DNA of 64,000 nt from positions 11,878,382 to 11,942,381 of the forward strand of contig CM049317.1 of the NCBI GenBank assembly GCA_026874595.1. Reading direction: 5' to 3'. A program made the translations under genes and the position numbers. The stretch comes from Sipunculus nudus (taxonomy: Eukaryota > Annelida > Sipuncula > Golfingiida > Sipunculidae). Shown piece by piece: positions 46,331 to 57,730 of this stretch. The number at the start of each line of letters is the position of its first letter. Position 1 is the stretch's first letter. The notes under the pieces were generated by a model, which was not told the origin of the DNA, made no database searches, and worked only from the letters and a program-made list of their open reading frames with translations.

Positions 46331-48430
46331 GGCATATATGATGTTTATGATCTGGAGTGTAGTATATGATTATAGCTTAAGTAAGAACATGATTTCTTTT
46401 TATAGAGCCAAATGTGGGGTACATTTTAGTGTAAAGGAAAATATATGGTATAGTGTAAGTGAATATGTATATGACGGGACACCAAATTCATTTGTATGAA
46501 GTTGTGTCTAAGACGCAAACTATCATATTCGTTCAAGATTTCCTTGAAACAACCAGATGTTCCTAAACGTTACTAAACGAAGTAGTTACAGCGCCATTGG
46601 AAAGGAGATATAAGCCAGATATGTTCCCCCTGGCCGGATAGCAGATTTGAAGCCACCACACCATTAAATACTTACAACGGAGGCAATCTTAAGGTTTATT
46701 CGGATATGGAGGATCAATGTTACAATGATTCTCCTGAGTTCCTTGTCTGTCACGTAATAGAAAAAAAGTGACACATGAAAGGGATTTTCTGGAAAACTAA
46801 AACTTGAACATGAAGTGCAGAATATCTGTTTAATTAAAGTGCTTAGATCTATAATCAAGGGATTTCTTGGATATCAGCAGATAATCTTAAGAGTGATGAA
46901 GAATGTGTATACGTTGACAAAGACGACGTGTCATCTCTTTACACATGTACCTTTCCATATGACATGGCCAGTTGTTACTTCAACAATCTCTACCTGGCAA
47001 TCTTTGTGCATCGAATATCTCAAAATATTTAAATAACTTTATACACGATAAAAAACCTGTCATAATATAAATGATTATATGAAGGTGAGTGATTGCAAAC
47101 CACATTAGCTTTTGGAAGCAATTGGAAGATTAGATTTGTTAATTGTGAAATTACATTGCCTCACGTGATGTGCAGTTATTTCCTGTCAGAAGGTAAATAT
47201 TAATTTAATTCAATTGCAAAATAAACCTTTCGTTTGGAAATACTCTGATATTGAAGTGATACGCTTTGAAAGTAGTTATTCATAAATATTAACGTAAAGC
47301 TAATTACTGTGTGGTGTGGTTATAATCTATTTGCATGTTTTAACAAGTTATGCGTAAACCAAAGGTTATCGTTAACCATTGACAGAAGTTAAACGAAAAA
47401 AGTCCATCGAGTTTAAAGAACAGGTATATGTTGGTTTTAGACTTACATCCCTGACGAACAACTAGACTTTATTGGTCAATTTGCAGGTACAAACTAACAC
47501 ATTTTCAACTTATCCGTGGGAAAACTCAGAATCCAAGGCGGGCCTTGATATAGTTATTGCATATTTTAAAACCCCCAACAAACATCATGTTTGAATAGTG
47601 TTCATTTTTTGGAATGTGTTAGAATTGGAAAGCTGTTTTTAAAGAATTTGTAACATCTGTTTGATATATATTTTCATAAGAACTATGTGTTTATCTGATC
47701 ACTTCCTGGTCAACAAGTATGAAATGTTTTTCTATCGCTGAGGCTAATTATATATGCCCCCTCTCACCTTGTTACGCCCCCAATTATGCAAAGAAAAAAT
47801 AAAAAATAAACTGTGAGTATCTAAAATACGTTTTGGAATATGTTGCCTTTGTAAAAGCTTAACCCATAATTCATTTAAGTTCCAAATATGTTTAGCTTGA
47901 ATCGCGGAAGAGTTAAGGACATCAAGAGCAAAGGCTGGTGGTGCAGCACATGATAAGCTGATTTTTTTTGTTTAAAGTGTTACATAATTTATTAACCCCA
48001 TATTTAACAGTTTAAATGGACTCAGTTCCTTTCATTTTAATTTTCTATACTGGTGCCATCAATTCATTGAGTATTGTTCTGCACATTAGGCCATAGAAAT
48101 CACAATCACTATATTGATCATCTCTATCTTAAAATAACGGTTGATTGACTACTGGCGTTGCTTCAATTTAACGTTTTTACATCTATTCTAATAAATTTAG
48201 CCCCGTTAATATATTGTATTATCAAATATATGGATAGAAAAAAAACTGGACATGTCACGGACCATGTCGACTACCCGTTCGTTATAAAACACTTTGGTTA
48301 AAATAATTAGTGTTAACATAATGTACGGTATCAGTAAAAGCAGTGTCCCGACTGATAGGAATAATAATCAGTAGTTTTATTTATCATGGTTAACTAACTT
48401 AGTTATTTTCATTGAACAACAACTGGCCCG
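46331..48430. other. no supported feature except one weak frame
   Basis: At 46,880-47,032 a frame with an AG just upstream reads DNLKSDEECVYVDKDDVSSL, CTFPYDMASCYFNN and then TAA. Cysteine content hints at an exon relic, but no family is recognisable. Confidence 0.3.
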
Positions 48431-48770
48431 ATGTCCATGAGGCTCAGAAGAATTTGCCATACAGGCGTAGCATATATTATATTGCGTGGAGCGTGGAAAC
48501 GTCATGGATACTGGGCTGGGCATGTGACCGAACGCAAGGTTGTGTGTTCGCGTCGTGTTCTGACCGCCATCTGCGCTAAGTCTCCTAGGCAAAGTCTTTG
48601 CCACAAGGTTGCGCTCTCCCGACCCAGGAGTGAATGGGCACTGGATGGGGGGGGGGCAAACGTAGAACGAATAACCTTGTAGCGCCTGATATGGCTGCTT
48701 GGGTTGTAGGCCCCCCAGGGAAAAGCTACAAGAATGAACAGCCCCCCCGTAAAAAAAACAGGAAGGCAAA
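48430..48770 (-). mobile_element. possible interspersed repeat
   Basis: A less AT-rich island in AT-rich DNA with a pol III B-box-like TGTGTTCGCGTC on the + strand and poly-G runs. Open frames cross it on both strands. No coding domain is recognised; probably a SINE or another dispersed element. Confidence 0.3.
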
Positions 48771-51484
48771 ATGTAAAGTCGGATGAAACTAACCTTGTCA
48801 GTGATATCAGACTGTATAACCCACACCTTAACCTTTATACTTTTAGTTATAAACGATCTAGTCTGGTGAAGTATATTTCATATGGAACCTTGAACTATGG
48901 GTAGAATGACTTCCAGAGTGCTAAAAGACGTGTTCAAGTCCTCAGATAATAGGATACAGATATCTTATTAAGGTTTTCCAGGGAGATTTTAACAGTAAAT
49001 TCGTTGATGCTAAGTTAGACGTGTGTCCAGTTCTTACATTTGTGTTCATCTAACTTGTTGAGTACTCAAATCATGTTCTTTCACATGGCTTACAAATTGT
49101 TGGTCAGAGTGACATTATCTGAGATATCCAAGAAGATTTTACCTTGAGCTCCATAGATCTAATTAGAAGAGTATAGGTCATATCGTAACAAATTGTGCAA
49201 ATATAATACATAGGGTGCTAAAATAATATTCTTTTACATATTTTTGTGAATATATCGACTATCCTATATTCTACTATAGAATATCGACTCGTAGCTCAAA
49301 TAATAAAGGCCTTCGTAACCTTGTCTTAGGTGTTGAAGGATACTTGCAAATTACCTGCCCGTTTTTAAAATCTAAGGTCTATATGAAAACCTATGTTCCA
49401 TATTAAAGGGATATAACATATTATGGGGTGATCTTGCATTTAAGTCTGTTTATAAATATTGACAAAATAGTAAAAAAAAACAATATTGAATAAATCAAAA
49501 ATAAAAATATGCCCATGCTCAAGCAAAATGGCCTGCCCATATACCTACCTATAGAAACGCACATTGAACACGTTTTGTTTCGTCTTGTATATGCATGGCA
49601 TGCATATCTGCTAAATTATTGATAATGGCAGAATGGTAACAAGACATTATAGTTACAAAACGATATGTTTTTTTTTTTATAAATATATATACATATATAT
49701 ATGTTAATATCTTTCGTAAAGCACGGTGTAGCAGGCATTTCATAGTAAAATGATTTTTATCATCAACAACCTGCCTCTTCTTTAAGAGAGTATTGACTAA
49801 AACACTATATATTTGTGTAATCCTTTCTCTACCTCCGGTGCAGGATTGAAACATCTCAATCGTGCCAAGCTCTGTCTAAATTTAATATCGTTGTTTGAAT
49901 GCAGATTAAGTGTTTAGTTTTCAACACATTCTGCTTGAAACAATTTCATCAGAAAACTGACTTTTTTCTTTTATTTTTATGGAATTGCACATTCAAGTGA
50001 GGACTGTATAACCAGATAATTGTTTCTATAATTTGTTGTATATTGGTATATATCAATGTGAGCGTGGTAACGTGGGTTTCTACCATTGGGAACTTTGAGT
50101 CAAATCCATAGTGACAGTGTTAATATGACACAAAATGCGCTTAATCCAGACGAAGACTAGTTTGAAATAATGCTCGAGTTTTGTATTAAAAGGACACCAT
50201 ACGCTTGGAACTGAAAATAACTTTCGATAAGTGGCAAACATTGTTCAAACTCTGTCATGAAATATCAAGAAATATATATTATGCACTCAAAACGGAACCT
50301 TCTTTGGATGCGGGATCTATGTATAACATACATGGCTTATTATATAGAGTAAACTCTTTTTTTACACAATTTAGGAAGCAATTACATGTCAACCTATTTA
50401 TTCAATTTCTATTCTTCTGTTGGAAGCAAATCAGTGTTTATTTTCTGAGAGGTTGGCAGGTAGCTTTCTGAAATGTTGGTTTAGTATATATCGCCCCCAT
50501 TCCACAAAAGCAGTTACCCAATGTCAACAAAACCTGGGGCCCTGGCTTTTAACGTATATGTTTGTCAAATCAATGCTTGCTTTCTGTTTAAATTATTATG
50601 AAAGTGTTAGGATACTGTTACTTAAAAATTTACACAAATAAAACTAAGTGTCCTCAAATTAGGTATATTATACTTTCCTGAGGATCATCCTTTTTTTCAC
50701 CAGGCAAAAGGGTCCAGCAAGACATTCTCCCGCAAATGTCACGGTTATGACAAGCTTTGAGGCAAATATGTTTTCGTCTTAAGAGTATTTGAGAAAAAAT
50801 GTACAAGTAGGAACAATAATTAGGGTAATAAATTATTTGGCCAATTGGCACAAAAAGAAGAGAAACAATTTAACATGTCAAGGTTGTCTGATCAAAGACG
50901 ATTGGAAATATTTAAAACAAATCTGATAAAAAGCAGGAAAATCGTTCTTGAGATAAAATCCAACTCTATATTTTATTTTTGAAACAACCAATAAATATGC
51001 ATTATACATAAACCTTGGTTATCATGGAAATATATTTATGAATTTGACCTCATACCTAAAAATCAGAAACAAAGTATATCAAAAGGTTACGGATGTCTCT
51101 GTGGTTTCGGTTCTCTTTGTAGACTAAAACAAGGGAAAAGTGCTCTTTTCTAAAGTGGAGTTATGTGGTCTATATTTAGCGCTTTAATTAAAAAAAAAAC
51201 TGTTAGTTCTTTTGAGTGAGCGGATTTCCGTTAATTGGGGTGTAATGGATAAGTGTGGACTATAACGGGCCAGTGAGCGTGTAATGTACGTGAGCCCCAT
51301 TTTTGCCGCGGAAAAAAAAATCTATCACCAGCATGTAAAAAAGAACACGTTGCCCATTGGCCATGACACTCAGCAGAATTTGACTGGGTGCTCATTTCTT
51401 TCACTAATGTTATATATCGTCTGTGAGAATAGCCTAGAGCTAATGTTCCAGTAATGTAAAACGGACGGAAAATAAACTAATCAG
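48771..51484. other. no supported feature
   Basis: AT-rich DNA with scattered short open frames (for example 50,205-50,471) that lack splice context or recognisable sequence. Confidence 0.4.
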
Positions 51485-51839
51485 GTTTGAAAGGAGACTT
51501 GCTAAGGACACCACCACCCTTGCATTTTACAAAGGTGGGGAAGAAAATGGAAATATTTTGTGCCCTTACCGTCTGGGTGCTCAAAATCATGTTTCAGGTC
51601 CAAAGCTCGAAGAATATAAGTCACTTTTACCTCATTTCAGGTTTCAAATTACATTTGTCCAGGACCTAGGCCCGATGCATACAATTTGTACCCATGGTAC
51701 TCATTGGCCTGTGACGTGCACGTTTCAAGTGGGATATACCAATGTCTCCCTGGATGTTATGATAAAAAGGACTAGGGCTTATGGATACAATTTGTGCCTT
51801 GATTAAAATAATGCTTCTGGTCAGTAGTTTGCAGAATGC

Positions 51840-51854
51840 AGGTCACCATGACCT
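51840..51854. promoter_or_regulatory. perfect AGGTCAnnnTGACCT palindrome
   Basis: AGGTCACCATGACCT is an exact inverted repeat with a 3-base spacer, the consensus estrogen-receptor-type response element. It sits inside a satellite monomer; function is unknown. Confidence 0.5.
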
Positions 51855-52531
51855 ATTTTTATATTTTTAACGGACATTTGCCAAGGACCTAGGCCCAATG
51901 CATACAATTTGTAGCCATGGTACCCATTTGACTGTAACGTGACATTCAGGTTGCCATTGGGATTTGCCAAGATCTCCCTTGATGTTGTGTTAAAAGGTTT
52001 TAAGGCTTAAGGATACAATGTGTGCCTAGTCTGACTGTATATGAAATGTATACTAGGAATTAAGTTACCTAATTTCAAGATTCACAGGCGACTTACCAAC
52101 GGCCACCTTTTGCATCTTCTACAAGAAAGTTCCAAGGAAAATAGATACACTTTGTACCTTGTCTGTCTGGATGCTCAAATTCATATTTTTGGCTCATAGC
52201 TCACATAATATAGCCTATTAGGTCACAATGGCTTAATTCTAGGTTTCCAAAGAGATTTGCCTAGAACCTCCCTGGATGTTGTGTTAGAAGATTCTAGGTC
52301 TGATGCATAAAATATGTGCCCATCTGTCATTCAGGGTGCTCTTACGACCTTTTTTCCTGTAGATTTCAGATTATAGTTCACAGTGACGTAATTTTATGCT
52401 TCCAAGAACATTTGCCTGGGACTTCTCTGAATGTTATGTTAGACGATTTTAAGCTAAATGGATACAATCTGTGCCCATCTATGATTTAGGCTGCTCATGC
52501 GACATCTATTTAAATGTAGGTTACAAAATAT

Positions 52532-52546
52532 AGGTCACTATGACCT
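52532..52546. promoter_or_regulatory. perfect AGGTCAnnnTGACCT palindrome
   Basis: AGGTCACTATGACCT, a second exact match in another monomer of the same array. Confidence 0.5.
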
Positions 52547-53632
52547 AATTTTGGGTTTCCAATGAGACTTGATAACCTCCCTGGATATTGTGTTAGAAGA
52601 TTTTGGGCTAAACAGATACGATTTGTGCCAATCTGCCATTCATGGTGCTCATATGACATCTTTTCCACTAGGTCGCAAAATGTAAGTCACGGTGACCTTG
52701 TTTCATGTTTTCAACGAGATATGCCTAGAGCTTGCCTTGATGTTACGTTAGATGATTATAGGTCTACCAGATACAATTTGAGCCCATTAGACATTCAGGG
52801 TGTTCATATGATATATATTTTTCCTATAGGTCGCAGATTATAGGTCACAGTGGTCTAAGATCAGATTTCCAAGGATATTGACCTAGGACCTCCCTGCATG
52901 TTTCGTTAAAGGATTCTAGGTATAATGGATACAGTTGCCCCCTAGGTCTCGAAAAATAGGTCGCCATGACCTTACTATAGCTATCTGCCTATTAATTTCT
53001 CAATATAAGGTTAGAAGATATTAGGCCTAATTGATGCAATATGTGCTCTGTCTGACTGTCTGGTTTCTCATGTGACATCTTTTTCCTAAATGTCGCAGAA
53101 TTTAGGTCACAGTAACTTAATTCAGGTTTCCAAGGACATTTGCCCACGACCTTTCTGAATTTGACATGAGAGATTTCTAATCCTAATTGATACAATTGTT
53201 GCCCCGTCTGACTGTCTAGGTGCTCAAAGTCATGTTTTCTGCCGGTAGGTCACAAAATATATTCACAAAGACCTAATTTGACCTGGATGCAGTTAGATGT
53301 TTCTAGATCTGATGGTTACTGTTTGTGCCCTGTTAATGCTGAATGAAGAAACATGCTTATTTTTTTGTCCTAAACTTATTCTTCCATAAGTACATTTTAT
53401 TAACCTTGAATGGAGCCATACGTTATTCATTAGGCTTCAGTTTTGCTTGTATTTCAAGCAAAGCTTAATGCAAAATATATACATTTACACGCCGTATAGA
53501 TATTTACCTATCTTTGTGGATCAGAATCTTTATAGTTAAAACTAAATCAAGAAATTATCATATTTGATTGAAAGGGTGGATATGCGGAGGCACATTTCTT
53601 TAATAATATGTATTATTCATAGATTGTTATAT

Positions 53633-54282
53633 TTGTTCAAATTCTGGATGCCTTAAGACACTTGTGAATAAGTAAAACAATTGGCTCACCTGGTACACCG
53701 CTCATTCAAAATGTATGGAATATGGCGGCAACCTTATTGGTGACAGGACAAATGTTTCACTGCAACAGTCAAACACAAATTTTGATTATTGGACATGTAT
53801 ATTTCGGAACGGATGGAGGGTGATATCAAGAAAAGAGTAAGTATCAGTGATGAACCAATTTATGTATATCACAATAAATTTCATAGGGGGTTATGTCACA
53901 TTCTAGCTAGGTCCGATTCATTTCTCAATTTTTAATCAAGTCTGAAACATTAAATTTATCATTCCAATTTCCTGGTTATCATCATCTCTACTGCCTATGA
54001 GTACGGGATTAAGGTTAAAAAAATGAATTCATTCTTGACTCCTAAAACGCCCTAGATATTTGTATTCTTTTGGTATTTATATATCACATTTTATTTATTA
54101 AACAGAAGAGTATGTCACCCTCTCACGTTGGGAACATGGAAGTGGCGAAGAAGAAGTAAACTACTGTGTTATTATGACTCGCAAAGAAAATAAGGGAGAA
54201 AACAAAGTTATATCGCAGTCGTCTTTTGCTGGAATTCAACAAATTGTAGTGACAATTACCGCTATGGTGGTCTCAGATATAA
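53633..54282 (+). pseudogene. broken paralogue of lectin exons 3-4
   Basis: 53,633-53,836 parallels lectin exon 3: acceptor TTCATAG, DCYICSNSGC, WYTAHSKCMEYGGNL, FDYWTCIFRNGW, donor GTAAGT. It carries an in-frame TAA (NK-stop-NN). 54,106-54,282 parallels exon 4: acceptor TTAAACAG, KEYVTLSRWE, NYCVIMTRKE. It then shifts frame before CWNSTNCSDNYRYGG, and the donor is GTGATT. Signal peptide, CTLD1 and membrane exons are not seen nearby. Confidence 0.78.
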
Positions 54283-55380
54283 GTGATTTTATTTTATCAG
54301 ATCGATATTTTATTGTATTATAATACATCATGATACCCATATTGTTATTCTGAAAAAAGAAGAGTTTAGAACAAATAGCCAAGTCTACTCAACAAAACAA
54401 AGAATTCCAATAGCACCCCTGCATTTAGATAGATAAATATATATGGTCAGCAAATAAATGGGTACCTAATCTTTACTCATTTTTGCAGAATGTCTGATAA
54501 AATAGTACATCAAATGTCATTTTCCTTCATATAATTTTTTCATGAAACAAACTTCAATTATCATCAAATAATTTGCACAAATACATGTATTTCCATGATC
54601 TTTTAGCAAACCACGCCTCCGTGTTTTCTTTTTGTAGGAGGAAACGGAAGCACATTGGGAACACGAACGGCCACTGGCGTCTGTTAGTTCATTGAACCAT
54701 CTAACATTGATTAAATAACAATGATAGTTAAGTGGTTTGAAGAACAACTACTATTCTAATCATATTGCCCTGTTCGGATTTCAACCTTATTCATCATATT
54801 AATATTTGAAACATTGTTATTGAATATCGGTTTACTAATAATTTACCAATAAAAAGAGCAATATGATGTTATATGAACTCTTTCAGATTCCAAGACATTT
54901 CCGGCCATTAAGAGTCCATGCATGAAAATTTCCATTTTTTATATATTATTATTAGATGTTGTATTATTATTATTCTGCAATATATTTTTATATATTATAT
55001 TTGATCATTTAATGTTTATTGTGTGTATACCGAGAAAATACAATGATCTCTGGGTGTAAATAACTTATCCGATTTCTTCTGTTCCATCTATTTCTGTGTC
55101 TCTGTCTCTCTCTCTTTATATATATATGTGTGCGTGTGCGTGTGTGGTTCGGGGGAATTGTTTTTAAACCTGCTTTAATATTCTGTATGGCTTACTTTTA
55201 ACATTCTATGGTTCCACTATTGATTCTAAAACAGAATATGTTGGCCAACCTATTCATCGGATTCCTAAACAATATTTAGTATATTCCTATGTGCCGATGA
55301 TTGTACCATCCGCAACACGACTTCATACGCGAGTAATTATAATTGCTTGGTTATGTTGCTCTCACGATCCGCTTTAGCCC
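54283..55380. other. mostly featureless, one weak terminal-exon candidate
   Basis: 54,638-54,718 (acceptor TCTTTTTGTAG, EETEAHWEHERPLASVSS..., TAA) could be a phase-0 terminal exon, but nothing upstream connects to it. A short CT/TA and GT-rich run lies at 55,096-55,146. Confidence 0.3.
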
Positions 55381-55410
55381 GATTTTATAAACTACCGGAA
55401 CGGATTTCGG

Positions 55411-55860
55411 TTAAGCCCCTTTCACACATTCACGGATTGCGACACGGATCATCCCGGACTTTAATCCGTGGTGTTCCGCCGTCCATCACCGAGAACCCGA
55501 CGTAAACATTTTCCAAACTGGGTACTAATACGGAGAAGTACGGTGTCTAAACGGATAGACGCGGAAGCAACACGGACGTCAAAGGCGAAGCCCCCGGTGT
55601 GACCCCAGAGTGGCCCCGGAGTACACAGATTAGTACGGAACCAATTTGGCTTCCATACGGTCTCACTACGGAGGTACACGTTCTTTACTGGGAACCCCCG
55701 GAGCACTGACGGTGCGTTGAATGCGTTCACTCGAGAAAATGTGTTCATTAACGCTGTCAATAATTTCAAGAACTTTATGAGGATGGGCCCTGCTACTACC
55801 TTCCGTGTAATCCTCACGAGAGTTGGACCACGGATTGAAAAGCGGGATATATTTTGAAGG
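55411..55860. other. 5' region of the Harbinger element (inferred)
   Basis: A less AT-rich stretch starting near GCCCCTTTCACACATTCACG, a wording typical of DNA-transposon ends. No matching inverted copy was found downstream of the transposase, so the element boundaries are unknown. Confidence 0.35.
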
Positions 55861-56655
55861 AAGGCCCTAGAACCAGGGTTTAAACTTGCTATAACTATGC
55901 GCTACCTGGCTACAGGCAATAGCTACAAGTCTCTCCAGTATGGATTTGAGTAGCCTACAATACAATTTCAGTTTTCATCCCCGAAGTCTGTCAAGCCATC
56001 ATCGATGAGTTTCAGCAGAGGTCATTGTCTGCCCTGTCACCCCAGAAGCCTGGAAAAGAGTATCTGAAGGTTTCAGGACCAGGTGGGACTTCCCTCGTTG
56101 CGTAGGGTCCATCGATGGGAAAAATGTGGCAATCAGATGCCCCAGAAATACAGGATCAGTATATTTCAACTATAAAGGTTTTCTTTCTATCGTTCTCCTC
56201 GCATTAGTGGTTGCAGACTACCATCTTCTATACATTGACATCGGTGCCAGTGGTGCAGGCTCGGATGCAGGAGTCTTCAGTGAGACTGTTTTGAAGGGAG
56301 CTCTTGAACTGGAACGATTGGACTACCAGAGCCTGATCTCCTGTCGAATGACGACCAACCAATACCATATTTCATTGTTTTGGACGATGAGTTTGCCTTA
56401 AAGACATGGCTGATGAAACCTCTGCCGCACAGAAACATTTCGGTAGAAAACAGTGTTCAATTACAGAATTTCAACCGCTCGAAGGGTCGTCGGGAATGCC
56501 TTCGGCCTACTAGCGTCCAGATTCAGGTGCCTTCTTACAAAAATGCCTCAAAGTCCAGAGAGAGTCAGCACCATAACACTAGCCTGTTGTGTATTGCACA
56601 ACTTTCTGCTGATCAAGAACCCATTCCTGGAAGTCAGTCTTATGGACTAGGACAA
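55860..56655 (+). pseudogene. PIF/Harbinger transposase relic (DDE_Tnp_4 type)
   Basis: Conserved blocks in changing frames: LAITMRYLATGNSYKSLQYG (about 55,887), CPVTPEAWKRVSEGF, RCVGSIDGKNVAIRCPRNTG (first catalytic Asp), GSDAGVFSETVLKGALE (second Asp), LPEPDLLSNDDQPIPYFIV, FALKTWLMKPLPHRN, ARRVVGNAFGLLASRFRC and LACCVLHNFLLIKNPF. Several frameshifts separate them, and the third catalytic Glu expected in RRVVENAF is Gly. Unable to encode an active transposase. Confidence 0.85.
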
Positions 56656-57419
56656 CCCTGACAACCCTGACATAATCCCTGGTTCATGGAGGGATTATGC
56701 TAACCTGCCAGATATGGGTGAAGTCTTCGGAGGAAACACCGACAGAGCTGCCAAGGAACAACGGCAGTACTTGGTCCAGTATTACAACTCAGAGGCCGGA
56801 CGTGTGGCGTGCCAAAATGAGAAGATTTGAACACAAGCAGAATGCTATACTGTCAGTTTTAAAGTTTAATTCAAAATCAAAGCCTTATTGTTATACAAAC
56901 ATGTCTTAGAAATAGGATTGATATAACAAACATCCTTTTATTACGGGTTTGTAACATGCAGCATGTATCATACCAAGCATTGTTTTATTCTTATACAAAC
57001 AGATGTGTTAAGCAACATCAGTATAGACTTGTCCTATAATAAATGCACAAAACAAAACATCTCTTTTCGTCAGGATGCAAACGTACCTAATGTTCAACAT
57101 TTATAAGAAGTATTTTCTTGGCATCTAAACACAGTGTATTCGGTGATAAAAAGGTGCTGAAGGCGCAAACGCTGAAATACTTCAAACCATGTAAAATGAA
57201 ACAGTAAAAAATACTACATAGAAACAGTCACTTAGCAGCATGAGCTGGAAAGTAGGTTTAGGCACATCCTATTGTCTGTTAGTTGGCTGCAGTCGTAGGC
57301 GCAGAGAATGAACTTTCATCTGAAATCACTTTCTGCAGAAAGTAAAGATGTCTAAGTCTAATAATTAAGATTGGAACGCTTTCTCACTTCCAGACTGCTG
57401 CCAAACATGTGTGCGGTTG

Positions 57420-57730
57420 CTAGCTAACAGGATATAGGTCACCGTAACCTAATTTCACGTTCTAAATGAATTGGTCAGGCCTGGCCTGGATGTGAAGTAA
57501 AATGAGTAAAATGTAGAACATAGATCATTGTAATCCTTTTTTTAAAGTTTCCAAGGGAACTGGCCTAAAACCCTTGCCGGATATTAAAGCAACGATTTTT
57601 AAGTGGAATAGTTGAGATTGGTACCCTTTCTGTCTTCCAGACATCTGTCAATCATGTGCACGGTTGTTACCTAACAGGATATATGTCTCTGTGAACTAAT
57701 TTTATGTTCTAAAAGGAAACTGGTCAGGCC
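57420..57730. repeat. two satellite-like monomers
   Basis: Two units share CCAGAC-TG, CAATCATGTG / CAAACATGTG, CTAACAGGATATA, GTCAGGCCTG and TGTGAAGTAA. Related to the 51.5-53.3 kb satellite through the GGTCACCGTAACCTAATTTC block. They abut the start of segmental-duplication copy 2. Confidence 0.6.

Larger units (their letters stand above)
51485..53335. repeat. about 155-165-bp satellite array
   Basis: Roughly eleven diverged monomers. Each contains an AGGTCAC..TGACC block, then a TTTCCAAGGA segment, TTGCCTAGGACC, TCCCTGGATGTT, GATACAATTTGTGCCC and GGTGCTCATATGACAT. AGGTCAC-type landmarks fall near 51,840, 52,213, 52,376, 52,532, 52,686, 52,842, 52,958 and 53,104. Related single monomers lie at 43.8-44.3, 57.42-57.73 and 61.75-62.1 kb. 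Confidence 0.8.

Noticed and set aside
48377-48826. 149-codon minus-strand open frame
   Set aside because: Crosses a repeat-like island with poly-G/C runs; an overlapping frame is open on the other strand and no domain is visible.
51485-53335. CRISPR array
   Set aside because: The repeat period is about 155 bp with diverged monomers and no short identical repeats with unique spacers; this is a eukaryotic satellite.
55461-55817. 118-codon minus-strand open frame
   Set aside because: It lies in the less AT-rich leader region of the Harbinger relic, antisense, with no recognisable domain.
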